Notes under the pieces: generated by a model | What the model saw: the letters and a program-made list of their open reading frames with translations, nothing else | The model's database searches: none | Told to the model about the DNA's origin: nothing | Position numbers and translations under genes: made by a program | DNA from: an uncultured Kocuria sp. | Lineage (GTDB): Bacteria; Actinomycetota; Actinomycetes; Actinomycetales; Micrococcaceae | Reading direction: 5' to 3' | DNA length: 64,000 nt | NCBI RefSeq assembly: GCF_947500125.1 | Contig: NZ_CANMRA010000003.1 | Location: 124,001-188,000 of the forward strand | Shown here: piece after piece, positions 29,442 through 38,933 of the stretch | How the letters are laid out: every line of letters begins with the position of its first letter | How positions within the stretch are numbered: the first letter of the stretch is position 1

Positions 29442-30829
29442 TGCAGGGCCCGTCCCCGCTGCTCGGGCAGGGCGAACGTGGCGAGCGCGGCCACGAGGAA
29501 GGCCGCGCCGAAGACGGCGAAGACGGTGACGACGTCGTAGCGCTCCCCGCCGAGCGCGAGCAGCACCGGAACGGACAGCGGGGCCAGGATCGAGGCGATC
29601 CGGCCGAAGGCGGCCGCCGCACCGGTCCCCGTCCCGCGCAGCGCGGTGGGGTAGAGCTCCGGGCCGATCGCGTAGAGCGCGCCCCACGCGCCGAGGTTGA
29701 AGAAGGACAGGGCCATGCCGGAGCCGATGACCTGCCACGGGAGCACGATGCTGCCCATCGACACGATGCCGAACAGCACGGCGCTCATCGCGGAGCCCCC
29801 GAGGAACACGGCGAGCGTGATCCGGCGGCCCCAGACCTCGATGAGCCAGGCGGCCGCGGCGTAGCCGGGCAGCTGGGCGAGCGTGATGACCAGGACGTAG
29901 CCGAAGGAGGTCGTCAGCGTGAGGCCCTGCTGGAGCAGGAGCGTGGGCAGCCAGGTGAACGCCCCGTAGTAGGCGAAGTTGATGCAGAACCAGACGGTCC
30001 ACAGCGCCGCCGTGCGCCGCCGCAGCACCGGGCCCCAGATCCCGGTCGCCTCGTCCACGGGGACCGGGCCGGACCGCTCGGCGGCCCGGGTCTGCTCCGC
30101 GGTCTCGGCGCGGGAGCGGCCCAGGGGCCGGGCGCGCTCGAACGCGCGCACCGCGGCCTCGGCCTCGTCCGCCCGGCCCCGGTGCTCCAGGAAGCGCACG
30201 GACTCCGGGAGGGCCCGGCGCACGACCACGGCGTAGAGGGCCGGGACGAGGCCCACGACCAGCGCCCAGCGCCAGCCGTCCGGGGAGGAGGGCACCACGA
30301 AGTAGCCCACGAGCGCGGCGAGGATCCAGCCGACGGCCCAGAAGGACTCGAGGATCACCACCACGCGGCCGCGGATCCGCCGGGGCGCGTACTCGGAGAC
30401 GAGGGTGGAGGCGACGGGCAGCTCGGCGCCGAGGCCGAGGCCCACCACGAAGCGCAGGGCCACGAGCGCGGCGAGGGAGCCGACGAGCGCGGACGCACCG
30501 GTGGCCAGGCCGTAGACCAGCAGGGTCAGGGCGAAGACCTGGCGGCGGCCGAGCCGGTCGGCCAGGAGCCCGCCGAGGCTGGCGCCCACGGCCATGCCCA
30601 CGAAGCCGATCGAGGCGAGCAGGGACAGCTCACCGGAGCCCAGACCCCACTCCTGGGCGAGCGCGGCCATCACGAAGGAGATGAGGCCCACGTCCATGGC
30701 GTCCAGGGCCCAGCCGACGCCGGAGCCGACGAGCAGCTTCCGGTGCTCCGTGGTGAACGGCAGCCGGTCCAGGCGCTGGGACCGCGTCAGCGCGGACGCG
30801 GTGCCGCCGGGCCGCTGGCTCTCGTGCAT
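29438..30829 (-). CDS. MFS transporter (sugar/metabolite-proton symporter subfamily)
   Basis: 463 residues, about twelve membrane helices. The motif GGLLADRLGRRQVFAL between helices 2 and 3 and the second-half loop AAAWLIEVWGRRITL are classic MFS. The start of helix 1 (GVGWALDAMDVGLISFV) and the ELPVASTLVSEYAPRRIRG motif resemble aromatic-acid/sialate-type symporters. Substrate unknown. ATG at 30829 follows GAAGGA at seven bases. It heads an operon with the AlkZ-like gene, so export or import of a DNA-active compound is one idea, without direct support. Confidence 0.87.
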   Translation of the reverse strand: MHESQRPGGTASALTRSQRLDRLPFTTEHRKLLVGSGVGWALDAMDVGLISFVMAALAQEWGLGSGELSLLASIGFVGMAVGASLGGLLADRLGRRQVFALTLLVYGLATGASALVGSLAALVALRFVVGLGLGAELPVASTLVSEYAPRRIRGRVVVILESFWAVGWILAALVGYFVVPSSPDGWRWALVVGLVPALYAVVVRRALPESVRFLEHRGRADEAEAAVRAFERARPLGRSRAETAEQTRAAERSGPVPVDEATGIWGPVLRRRTAALWTVWFCINFAYYGAFTWLPTLLLQQGLTLTTSFGYVLVITLAQLPGYAAAAWLIEVWGRRITLAVFLGGSAMSAVLFGIVSMGSIVLPWQVIGSGMALSFFNLGAWGALYAIGPELYPTALRGTGTGAAAAFGRIASILAPLSVPVLLALGGERYDVVTVFAVFGAAFLVAALATFALPEQRGRALQ

Positions 30830-30992
30830 GCTCCGGTCCTTCCCTCGCTGCGCGGTGCTGCGACCACTGTAGGCGCTCGGCGGAGCGGGCGGGGCCGGGC
30901 CGTCCGGGGGGATGTCGTCCCGGCCCCGCCCGGGATCCGCTCCGCCCCTAGACTGGAGGGGTCCCACCCACCGGCCGGCGAGGGAGCCTCCT

Positions 30993-32576
30993 GTGACAAC
31001 GGTCGCCGTGTACCTGGTCGTCGCCTTCACCGCCGGCGCCCTCGCCGTCGCGCTCCGGCTGCCGCCCCTGGTCGGCTTCCTGGGCGCGGGGTTCGTGCTC
31101 AACGGCCTGGGCGTGGAGCGGCTGGAGATCGTGGAGGAGCTCGCCGACATCGGCGTCACCCTGATGCTGTTCGGGATCGGGCTCAAGCTGGACGCCCGCT
31201 CCCTCCTCCGCCGGGAGGTGTGGGGCACCGCCGGGCTGCACATGGTGCTGAGCACGCTGCTGGGCGCCGGCTTCCTGGGACTGTTCATGCTGGCCGGCCT
31301 GGCCCTGCCCGAGGCGGACCTGCCCACGCTCGCCCTGGTGGGCTTCGCGCTGTCCTTCTCCAGCACCGTGCTGGTGTTCAAGGTCCTGGAGGAGCGCAGC
31401 GAGACGTCGTCGCTGTACGGCCGGGTGGCGATCGGCATCCTGATCATGCAGGACATCGCGGCGGTCGCGTTCATCACCGCCACGAGCGAGCACCCGCCGA
31501 GCCCGTGGGCTCTCGCCCTGGTGCTGCTGCTGCCGGCGGCGTGGCTGTTCCGCCGGATCTGGGACGGCATCGGGCACGGGGAGATGCAGGCCCTGTTCGG
31601 GATCCTCATGGCCCTCGTCCCCGGCTACATCGCCTTCTCCGCCGTGGGTCTGAAGGGGGACCTGGGGGCGTTGCTGGTCGGCATGCTCCTGGCCTCGCAC
31701 GCCAACGCCGGGGAGCTGTCCCGGACCCTGTTCACCCTCAAGGACCTGCTGCTCGTGGCGTTCTTCGTCTCGATCGGGTTCAACGGCATGCCGGACACCA
31801 TGACGGTGCTCCTCGGGCTGCTGCTGCTGGCGCTCGTGCCGGTGCAGGCGATGCTGTTCGTGCTGCTGCTGTGGCTGTTCGGGCTGCGCCGACGGACCTC
31901 CCTGCGCGGAGGGCTGGCGCTGGCCAACCACTCCGAGTTCGCCCTGATCGTGGGGGCCATCGGGGTGTCCGCCGGAATGCTCGCGGAGCGCTGGCTCGTG
32001 GTGCTCTCGGTCGCGGTCGCTGCGAGCTTCGTGGTCTCCGCGCTGGTCAACCGGCGCGGTTCGCCCCTGATCAGCACTCTGGCCCGGCGGCTCCCCGAGC
32101 ACCCGGAGCACCGGCTGCACCCGGAGGACCGGCCCATCGACATCGGCCACGCCGGCGTCCTGGTGCTGGGCATGGGACGGGTGGGGCAGGCCGCCTACCG
32201 GGAGTTCACCGAGGAGTACGGGTTCTCCGTGGTGGGCATCGAGAACTCCACCGACCGCGCCGAGCGCCTGCGCGGGGAGGGTCTCGACGTGCAGAACGAG
32301 GATGCGACCGACCAGGAGTTCTGGGAGCGGGTGATCGCGACCGGCCACGTGCGGATCGCGGTGCTGGCGATGCCCTTCCACGGCTCCAACCTGGTGGCCC
32401 TGCGCCAGCTCACGGACTCCGGGTTCGCGGGGGCCGTGGCCGCCGTGGCGCAGTACGACGACGAGGTGCAGGAGCTGCGCGGGCACGGGGTCCGGACGGT
32501 CTTCAACCTCTACAGCGGCGCCGGCATCGCCCTGGCCGCGGAGACCGTCGAGGCCCTCGGCCCCCGGACCGACTGA
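30993..32576 (+). CDS. Kef-type monovalent cation/proton antiporter (CPA2) with RCK domain
   Basis: 527 residues. Twelve or so helices with the CPA2 hallmarks GFLGAGFVLNGLGV, DIGVTLMLFGIGLKLD, FSSTVLVFKVLEE and IMQDIAAVAFI, then a cytosolic TrkA-N/RCK nucleotide-binding domain starting VLVLGMGRVGQAAYREF (about 415). It should exchange K+ or Na+ for protons under nucleotide control. GTG at 30993 follows GGGAG; TAGACT at 30950-30955 may be the -10 box, giving a short leader. It converges with the P-type ATPase gene. Confidence 0.86.
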   Translation: MTTVAVYLVVAFTAGALAVALRLPPLVGFLGAGFVLNGLGVERLEIVEELADIGVTLMLFGIGLKLDARSLLRREVWGTAGLHMVLSTLLGAGFLGLFMLAGLALPEADLPTLALVGFALSFSSTVLVFKVLEERSETSSLYGRVAIGILIMQDIAAVAFITATSEHPPSPWALALVLLLPAAWLFRRIWDGIGHGEMQALFGILMALVPGYIAFSAVGLKGDLGALLVGMLLASHANAGELSRTLFTLKDLLLVAFFVSIGFNGMPDTMTVLLGLLLLALVPVQAMLFVLLLWLFGLRRRTSLRGGLALANHSEFALIVGAIGVSAGMLAERWLVVLSVAVAASFVVSALVNRRGSPLISTLARRLPEHPEHRLHPEDRPIDIGHAGVLVLGMGRVGQAAYREFTEEYGFSVVGIENSTDRAERLRGEGLDVQNEDATDQEFWERVIATGHVRIAVLAMPFHGSNLVALRQLTDSGFAGAVAAVAQYDDEVQELRGHGVRTVFNLYSGAGIALAAETVEALGPRTD

Positions 32577-32604
32577 CCGCAGCCGCAGCGACGCCCGGTG
32601 CGTC

Positions 32605-35400
32605 TCAGCCCCGGCGGGCCAGCGCGCGGCGGAGCAGCTTGCGCAGCTCCTCGACCCACAGCACGAGGGACGCGGCGCCCACCGCGACGGCCCAGTGGGC
32701 GAGGTCCAGGGGTGCGGTGCCGAAGGCCACCTGGAGCAGGGGGACGTGCACCACGAGCACCTGCAGGGCCGCGGCGAGGCCCAGGGCGCCCCACAGCCAG
32801 GGGTTGACGAACAGCCGGTGGAAGGCGCTCGCGAGCTCGGAGCGGGAGTTCAGGGCGTTGAACAGCTGGGCGAGCACGAGCGTGGTGAACCCGGCGGTGC
32901 GGGCCACGTCGAGGGAGTCCTGGCCGGGGACCAGGCCGCCCGGGAGGAAGACGTCGACGGTGAACAGGGTCGAGGCCCCCATGACCAGCCCGAGCAGCAC
33001 GATCCGCCCCCACATCGCGGCGTCGAGGATCCGCTCGTCGGGCCGGCGCGGCGGGCGGGCCATGACGTCGTCGATCTCGGGGTCCACGCCCATCGCGAGG
33101 GCCGGGCCGGAGTCGGTGACGAGGTTGATCCACAGGATCTGGGTGGCCAGCAGGGGCACGGCGATCGCGCTGTCCGCGGCGTCCGTCAGACCGAGGGCGC
33201 CGGCGAAGAGCACCCCGAAGAACACGGTGGCCACCTCCCCCATGTTCGAGGACAGGAGGTAGCGCAGGAACTTCTTGATGTTCTCGAAGATGACCCGGCC
33301 CTGCCGGATCGCCACCACGATGGTGGCGAAGTCGTCGTCGCCGAGGATCATCCGCCCGGCCTGCTTGGTGACCTCCGTGCCCGTGATGCCCATGGCCACG
33401 CCGATGTCCGCGGCCTTGAGGGCCGGGGCGTCGTTGACGCCGTCCCCGGTCATGGCCACCACGTGGCCCAGGGCCTGCAGGGCGTCCACGATCCGCAGCT
33501 TGTGGCCCGGGGCGACCCGCGCGAAGACGGAGACCTCCCTCACGGCGTCGAGGAACTCCTCCTCGGTGAACTCGTCCAGCTGCGCCCCGGTGAACGCGGG
33601 CGAGCCCGGCGGCACGATCCCGAGGTCCGCCGCGATCCGGGCGGCCGTCACCGGGTGGTCGCCCGTGATCATGATGGTGCGCACCCCGGCCCTCCGGGCC
33701 TGCGCGACGGCCACCGCGGCCTCCTCCCGCGGCGGGTCGAGGACGCCCACCACGCCGAGCCAGACGAGGTCCTGCTCCGCCGCCTCGCCCAGCCCCGCCG
33801 TCTCGTGGTCGTGGATCCGCCGGCCCGCGACGGCCAGGGTGCGGAACGCCTGCGCGGACAGCTCCTCGACGGCCGTGGTGGCGGCCCGCCGGTGCGCCGC
33901 GCCGAACGGCTCGACGGCGTCCCCGACGCGCACCCCGGTGCAGCGCTCCATGAGGACGTCCGGGGCGCCCTTGGTGAAGAGGTAGCGGTGCCCGGTGTCC
34001 GTCTCGAGCTCGAGGGTGGACATCATCCTGCGCTCGGAGGTGAACGGCACCTCCTGGGTCCGGGAGAAGTCGTCCGCCCGGTCGGCGGCCCCGTAGAGCT
34101 TGCGCACGGCGGTGAGGAACGCCGCCTCGGTGGGATCGCCCTGCACGGTCCACACGCCGGCGGCCTCGTTGAGCTGGGCGTTGTTGGCGCGCGCCCCGCC
34201 CACCAGCACGCCGCGCGCCTCCTGCAGGACCTGCGCGGCGGGTGCGCCCGCCGTCACGACCCTGGCCTCGCCCTCCGGGGAGTACCCGGTGCCGGAGAGT
34301 TCCACCGTCCCGGACGGGGTCACGAGCCGCCGGAGGGTCATCTCGTTGCGGGTGAGCGTGCCGGTCTTGTCGGAGCAGATCACCGAGGCCGCGCCGAGGG
34401 TCTCGACGGAGTGCAGGTCCTTGACCACGGCCTGGCGGCGGGCCATCGCCCGCACCCCGATGGCCAGCACCAGGGACAGGATCGCGGGCAGGCCCTCCGG
34501 GACGGCCGCGACGGCGAGGGAGACGCCCAGCAGCAGGACCGTGACGAGGTCCTGCACGCCGCGCACCCCGTTGACCAGCACGACCGTGGCCATGACCACC
34601 ACGGCGACGCCGACCACGATGAGGCCCAGCGACCGGGAGACGGCCGTGATCTCGCGCTGCAGCGGTGAGGGGTCGGTCCTCGTGCGCTCCAGCATCTGGG
34701 CGATGGCGCCCACCTGGGTGTCCATGCCCGTGGCCACGACCACGGCGCGGCCCACCCCCGAGGCCACGGCCGTGCCCTTGTAGACCATGTTGCGCCGGTC
34801 CCCGAGCGGGGCCGGGGCGGGCAGGACGGCCGGGTCCTTGAGCTCGGCCTCCGACTCCCCGGTCAGGGACGCCTCCTGCACGCGCAGGGACGTGGCCGAG
34901 AGCAGCCGGGCGTCCGCGCCCACGGCGTCCCCCTCCGCCAGGGACAGGACGTCCCCGGGCACGAGCTGGGCCGAGGGAACCGTGGTCAGGCGCCCCTCGC
35001 GCACCACGGTGGAGTTCGCGGCCGTGAGCACGGCCAGCGCCGCGACCGCGTCCTCGGCGCGTCCCTCCTGGACGCGGCCCAGCACGGCGTTGGCGACCAC
35101 GATCACGGCGATGACCACCGCGTCCACCGGCACCCCGCGGGCGCCCTCCGCGACCCAGGCGGCCGTGGAGACGGCGATCGCGGTCAGGAGCAGGTAGATC
35201 AGCGGGTCCTGGAACTGGGCGAGGATCTTGCGCCACCGCGGCACCCGCGGGGCGGAGCGGAGCTCGTTGACCCCGTACCGGGCCAGCCGGGCCCGGGCCT
35301 GCTCCGCGCCCAGCCCGAGCGCGGGCTCCACGTCCAGCTCGGCGACGAGCTCGCCCGCCTCGCGGAGGGACGGGTCCTGGTGCACGCTCTCGGTGGCCAC
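32605..35400 (-). CDS. P-type cation ATPase (P2, calcium/sodium-type)
   Basis: 931 residues. Ion-pump ATPase in the membrane. N-terminal cation-ATPase domain; actuator TGES at 180-183; membrane helix 4 with VAAVPEGLPA (about 297-306), which marks P2A/P2B pumps; phosphorylation Asp344 in CSDKTGTLT; nucleotide-binding FTKGAPDVL; hinge MTGDGVNDAPALKAADIG; six C-terminal helices. Calcium, sodium or potassium are possible; calcium is likeliest by family. GTG at 35400 has GACAAT six bases upstream. Confidence 0.92.
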   Translation of the reverse strand: MATESVHQDPSLREAGELVAELDVEPALGLGAEQARARLARYGVNELRSAPRVPRWRKILAQFQDPLIYLLLTAIAVSTAAWVAEGARGVPVDAVVIAVIVVANAVLGRVQEGRAEDAVAALAVLTAANSTVVREGRLTTVPSAQLVPGDVLSLAEGDAVGADARLLSATSLRVQEASLTGESEAELKDPAVLPAPAPLGDRRNMVYKGTAVASGVGRAVVVATGMDTQVGAIAQMLERTRTDPSPLQREITAVSRSLGLIVVGVAVVVMATVVLVNGVRGVQDLVTVLLLGVSLAVAAVPEGLPAILSLVLAIGVRAMARRQAVVKDLHSVETLGAASVICSDKTGTLTRNEMTLRRLVTPSGTVELSGTGYSPEGEARVVTAGAPAAQVLQEARGVLVGGARANNAQLNEAAGVWTVQGDPTEAAFLTAVRKLYGAADRADDFSRTQEVPFTSERRMMSTLELETDTGHRYLFTKGAPDVLMERCTGVRVGDAVEPFGAAHRRAATTAVEELSAQAFRTLAVAGRRIHDHETAGLGEAAEQDLVWLGVVGVLDPPREEAAVAVAQARRAGVRTIMITGDHPVTAARIAADLGIVPPGSPAFTGAQLDEFTEEEFLDAVREVSVFARVAPGHKLRIVDALQALGHVVAMTGDGVNDAPALKAADIGVAMGITGTEVTKQAGRMILGDDDFATIVVAIRQGRVIFENIKKFLRYLLSSNMGEVATVFFGVLFAGALGLTDAADSAIAVPLLATQILWINLVTDSGPALAMGVDPEIDDVMARPPRRPDERILDAAMWGRIVLLGLVMGASTLFTVDVFLPGGLVPGQDSLDVARTAGFTTLVLAQLFNALNSRSELASAFHRLFVNPWLWGALGLAAALQVLVVHVPLLQVAFGTAPLDLAHWAVAVGAASLVLWVEELRKLLRRALARRG

Positions 35401-35500
35401 GCCCCCATTGTCGTCCCGCCGGCCGCGATGCCGCCCCTGTGACGCCGCCACGACGCCGCCACGACGCCGCCCGGCGCGGTCCCCGGGCTAGGCTCGCGGC

Positions 35501-36253
35501 ATGAGGGCCCGGATCGACCGCTATCTGCTCAACGTCGCGGGACCCCGCCGCACGCCCGCCCTCAACCGGCACCTCGCCTACCTGCTGGCCCTGGTCGCCG
35601 GGGTGCTCAACTCCGTGGGCTTCGTGGCCGTGGCCGTGTACACCTCCCACATGACGGGGCTCACCGCGATGGTGGCCGACCACCTCGTGCTGGGCGATCT
35701 GCGGCTCGTGGCGCTCGGCGTGCTGGCCGTGGTCGCGTTCACGTGCGGGGCCGCGTGCTGCGCGCTGATGTTCAACTGGGCACGTCGCCGCGGTCTGCAC
35801 AGCCGCTACGCCAACGTCCTGCTGCTCGAGGGCCTGCTCATGCTCGCCTTCGGCCTGCTGGCCGAGAGCCTGACCTGGTCGCACCGGGACCTGCTGTTCG
35901 TCCCCGTCCTCGCCTTCACCATGGGCCTGCAGAACGCCGTGATCACCAAGATCTCGGGCGCCACGATCCGCACGACCCACGTGACGGGCATGGTCACGGA
36001 CATCGGCATCGAGCTCGGCAAGTTCCTCTACCGCAACCGGCTCGAGGACGCGGACCCGGTGACCGGCGACGCCGGGAAGCTCAGGCTGCTGGCCGCGCTC
36101 GTGGGACTCTTCTTCGCCGGCGGGGTGCTCGGCGCCCTGGGCTACCTGGCCGTGGGCTTCCCCGTCCTCGTGCCCACCGCGCTCGCCCTGCTCGTGGCGG
36201 CGTGGCGCCCGCTCGCCGCGGACCTGGGCTTCCGCCGCTCCCCCTCCTCCTGA
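35501..36253 (+). CDS. YoaK-family membrane protein (DUF1275)
   Basis: 250 residues, six predicted helices. NSVGFVAVAVYTSHMTGLTAMVADHLVLGD and MGLQNAVITKISGATIRTTHVTGM-type segments are the DUF1275 signature (the longer stretch spans about residues 140-165). Function is unknown in the family. ATG at 35501 has TAGGCT six bases upstream (35489-35494). It is divergent from the P-type ATPase. Confidence 0.88.
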   Translation: MRARIDRYLLNVAGPRRTPALNRHLAYLLALVAGVLNSVGFVAVAVYTSHMTGLTAMVADHLVLGDLRLVALGVLAVVAFTCGAACCALMFNWARRRGLHSRYANVLLLEGLLMLAFGLLAESLTWSHRDLLFVPVLAFTMGLQNAVITKISGATIRTTHVTGMVTDIGIELGKFLYRNRLEDADPVTGDAGKLRLLAALVGLFFAGGVLGALGYLAVGFPVLVPTALALLVAAWRPLAADLGFRRSPSS

Positions 36254-36300
36254 GCCCGGGCCCTGGGCCCGGACCCTGGACCCGGACCCTGGGCCCGGGC
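36254..36300. terminator. Bidirectional GC hairpin after yoaK-like gene
   Basis: GCCCGGGCCC (36254-36263) pairs with GGGCCCGGGC (36291-36300). The loop itself contains repeats of GGACCCTGG. It lies between two convergent genes. Confidence 0.6.
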
Positions 36301-36314
36301 GCGAGAACGGTGCC

Positions 36315-37202
36315 TCAGGCGCCCCGCTGCACGGCCTTGCACAGCTGCACCAGCCGGCTGACCTCGCGGTGCGGGGCGCCGGTGGGTCGGAGCGCCTCGT
36401 CCCGGGCCGCCACCGCGCACCGGACGAGCGTCCACGCCCGGAGGCGCTCCTCGTCGGCGCCGGCCGCCAGGGCGAGGGCCTCCATCCGGTCCGCCAGGGC
36501 CGCGGCCAGGGCCCCGCCGTGACCGGCCTCCTCCGCTCGGTGCCACAGGGCGGGGACCAGGGCGAACTCCGGGGTGCCGACCACCGCGTCGGCCCCGGCG
36601 GCCAGCCACGGGGCTCGCGCCGACGCGCGGACGGCCCCGTGGTGCAGGTTCCGGTGCACGAGCGCCACGTCCAGCTCGTCGCGCCGCAGCCGCTCGAGGC
36701 TCGTGACGGCCTGCAGCCGGAAGCGGCGCGGGAACCGGGCGTCCAGGTCGGTGGCCTCCGCCAGCTCCGCCTGCCACCGCCGGGCCGTCTCCGACAGGCG
36801 CGGGAACGGGGGCCGTGGCGGCCGGGCGAGGACACGGGTCAGCTCGCCGAGCACCCGGCAGGCCTCGAGCACCGGCAGCTCGTGCAGGTCCCGGTCGGCG
36901 GTGCGCTCGAGCAGCAGCGCCCGGTCCGCCGGCTCCGCCCGGAGCAGCCGCACGGCCCCGTGCCCGGCCCACACGCGCAGGGCCAGGTGCTCGTGCTCGG
37001 CGCCGGGCCGCGGCGGGGAGAGCCGCAGCACGGCCGGCTCCCCGGCGGGGGTGCGCACCGGCAGGGCCAGGGCCCCGTCGTCGTCCCGCGCCCTCCCGTC
37101 GGGGACCAGCCCCCACGCGGCCGTGTACCGGTCGGCGAGCCCGGAGGGGACGGCCGGCGGGCGGCCGCCCGCTCCCGCGGTGCTCCCGGAGGACGTCGTC
37201 AT
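36315..37202 (-). CDS. Degenerate aminoglycoside/hydroxyurea kinase-fold protein
   Basis: 295 residues resembling the APH(6)/hydroxyurea phosphotransferase family: LADRYTAAWGLVPDG, VLRLSPPRPGAEHEHLAL, RALLLERTADRDL. The catalytic positions are changed: the ATP-binding Lys is Arg60, the HGDLHxxN motif reads HRNLHHGAV (183-191, catalytic Asp lost to Asn, metal Asn lost to Val), and the second metal Asp is gone in AAGADAVVG (201-209). The frame is intact and GC use is normal, so it is probably expressed but inactive as a kinase. ATG at 37202 has CAGAAT six bases upstream. Confidence 0.8.
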   Translation of the reverse strand: MTTSSGSTAGAGGRPPAVPSGLADRYTAAWGLVPDGRARDDDGALALPVRTPAGEPAVLRLSPPRPGAEHEHLALRVWAGHGAVRLLRAEPADRALLLERTADRDLHELPVLEACRVLGELTRVLARPPRPPFPRLSETARRWQAELAEATDLDARFPRRFRLQAVTSLERLRRDELDVALVHRNLHHGAVRASARAPWLAAGADAVVGTPEFALVPALWHRAEEAGHGGALAAALADRMEALALAAGADEERLRAWTLVRCAVAARDEALRPTGAPHREVSRLVQLCKAVQRGA

Positions 37203-37292
37203 CGGACCATTCTGGCGCACGACCGGGCGACCCCGTGCTGTTCGCTAGACTGCGAGCGCCCCACCCCGGTCAGGAACGGAGTCGACCCGCCC

Positions 37293-38078
37293 GTGAACGA
37301 ACTGCTGTTCGCCTTCGGCCTGACGCTGTTCGCGGGCCTGGCCACGGGGGTGGGGGCCTTCCTGTCCCTGGTCACCAAGCGCACCGACGCAAAGTTCCTG
37401 GCGGTGAGTCTCGGCTTCTCCGCCGGGGTGATGATCTACGTGTCCATGATCGAGATCTTCGTCAAGGCCCAGGTCGCCCTCGTCGCGGAGCTCGGGGAGC
37501 GTTCCGGGGCGTGGGCCACGGCGGGAGGGTTCTTCGGGGGCATCGCCCTGATCGCGGTGATCGACCGGCTCGTGCCCGCCCGGGCCAACCCGCACGAGTA
37601 CCCGCACGACGACGCCGGACGGCAGCGCCGGCTCATGCGGATGGGCACGATGACCGCGGTGGCGATCGCGATCCACAACTTGCCCGAGGGCTTCGCGACC
37701 TTCGTGGTGGCCATGCAGGAGCCGTCGGTGGCGATCCCGGTGGTCGTGGCCATCGCGCTGCACAACATCCCCGAGGGGATCTCGGTGGCGGTGCCGATCT
37801 ACCACGCCACCGGCAACCGCCGGAGGGCCTTCCGCTGGGCGTTCCTCTCGGGCCTGGCGGAGCCGGTCGGCGGGGTGCTCGGGTACCTCGTCCTGAGACC
37901 GTTCCTCGACGACGTCGTCTTCGGCGTCGTGTTCGCGGGCGTGGCCGGGATCATGGTCTTCATCTCCCTGGACAAGCTGCTGCCCACCGCCCAGGAGTAC
38001 GGCGAGCACCACCTGTCGGTCTACGGGCTGGTGGCCGGGATGGCGGTCATGGCCGTGAGCCTGCTCCTGTTCGTCTGA
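37293..38078 (+). CDS. ZIP-family divalent metal transporter (ZupT-like)
   Basis: 261 residues, eight predicted helices. The ZIP metal-site helices are clear: AVAIAIHNLPEGFATFV and VVVAIALHNIPEGISVAV carry the HNxPEG pairs in helices IV and V. It should import zinc, iron or manganese. A small polar loop (PHEYPHDDAG) is histidine-poor compared with eukaryotic members. GTG at 37293 is the only start giving the conserved helix I. TAGACT at 37246-37251 may be the -10 box. Confidence 0.9.
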   Translation: MNELLFAFGLTLFAGLATGVGAFLSLVTKRTDAKFLAVSLGFSAGVMIYVSMIEIFVKAQVALVAELGERSGAWATAGGFFGGIALIAVIDRLVPARANPHEYPHDDAGRQRRLMRMGTMTAVAIAIHNLPEGFATFVVAMQEPSVAIPVVVAIALHNIPEGISVAVPIYHATGNRRRAFRWAFLSGLAEPVGGVLGYLVLRPFLDDVVFGVVFAGVAGIMVFISLDKLLPTAQEYGEHHLSVYGLVAGMAVMAVSLLLFV

Positions 38079-38159
38079 CTCGCCCGAGACCCTCGAGACC
38101 CTCGAAGGCACCCGAGTCGCTCGAAAGCGCCCGGAAGCGCCCGCGGTGCCGGGGCCGGG

Positions 38160-38765
38160 TCACGGGAGCGGCCCGGCGGCCGGGAGGCCCGCCGCCCGGC
38201 CCGCCTCGGCGAACGCGGCGGCCAGGCTCGCCCGGGACGCGTGGGCGTTGAGCCCGCTCGGGCTCGGCAGCGCCCACAGCTGCGCCCCCGCCAGCTCCCG
38301 GTCCTGCCGCCCGAGCCGGGCTCCCGGGTCCGCGAAGGCGTGCCGGTAGGCGGTGACCCCGGCGACCGCGACGACGGCGGGGCGCAGCTCGGCGACGAGC
38401 TCCGCCAGCCGCTCCCGGCCGGCCACAAACTCGGCGGGGTCCAGCTCGTCGGCCCGCGCGGTGGCCCGGCGCACCAGGTTCGTGATGCCGAGGCCCCGGC
38501 CCAGCACGTGCTCCCGGTCCTCCGCGCTCATCCCGGTCGAGCAGTCGACGAGCCGGCCGGTGAGCCCGGCGTCGTACAGGGCCGGCCAGAACCGGTTGCC
38601 GGGCCGGGCGAAGTGCGCCTGGGTGGCGGCGGCCCACAGGCTCGGGTTGATGCCGCAGATCAGCAGGCGCAGATCAGGGCCGAGCAGGTCGGGCAGGGTC
38701 GTGTCCCGGGCGGCCTCGAGATCCGCCCGGGTCGGCCGGGCGCCGGACGCGTTCGGGGATGCCAT
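38160..38765 (-). CDS. mug: G/U mismatch-specific DNA glycosylase
   Basis: 201 residues, base-excision repair of uracil and related lesions opposite guanine. Motifs: ICGINPSLWAA, ARPGNRFWPAL, GITNLV and ALPSPSGLNAHASR, which are the Mug catalytic Asn and intercalation loops. ATG at 38765 has TAGCAT six bases upstream (38772-38777); a GTG two codons upstream is the alternative. Confidence 0.92.
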   Translation of the reverse strand: MASPNASGARPTRADLEAARDTTLPDLLGPDLRLLICGINPSLWAAATQAHFARPGNRFWPALYDAGLTGRLVDCSTGMSAEDREHVLGRGLGITNLVRRATARADELDPAEFVAGRERLAELVAELRPAVVAVAGVTAYRHAFADPGARLGRQDRELAGAQLWALPSPSGLNAHASRASLAAAFAEAGRAAGLPAAGPLP

Positions 38766-38816
38766 GGCCACATGCTAGGCCGCGCACCGTCCGGCGGGCA
38801 CCAGGGGTCCGCACCG

Positions 38817-38858
38817 GCGCCCCTCGGGGAGCGCCCCTCGGGGAGCGCCCCTCGGGGA
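38817..38858. repeat. 14-bp tandem repeat, three perfect copies
   Basis: The unit GCGCCCCTCGGGGA occurs at 38817-38830, 38831-38844 and 38845-38858, each a small CCCC/GGGG hairpin, between the divergent mug and hydrolase genes. Confidence 0.93.
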
Positions 38859-38933
38859 GCGCCCCGCGGGCCGGCCCGGGGACGGGAGGCCCCGCGACGC
38901 CGGCCCGACGACCGCCCGGCTACCGTGGAGGCC

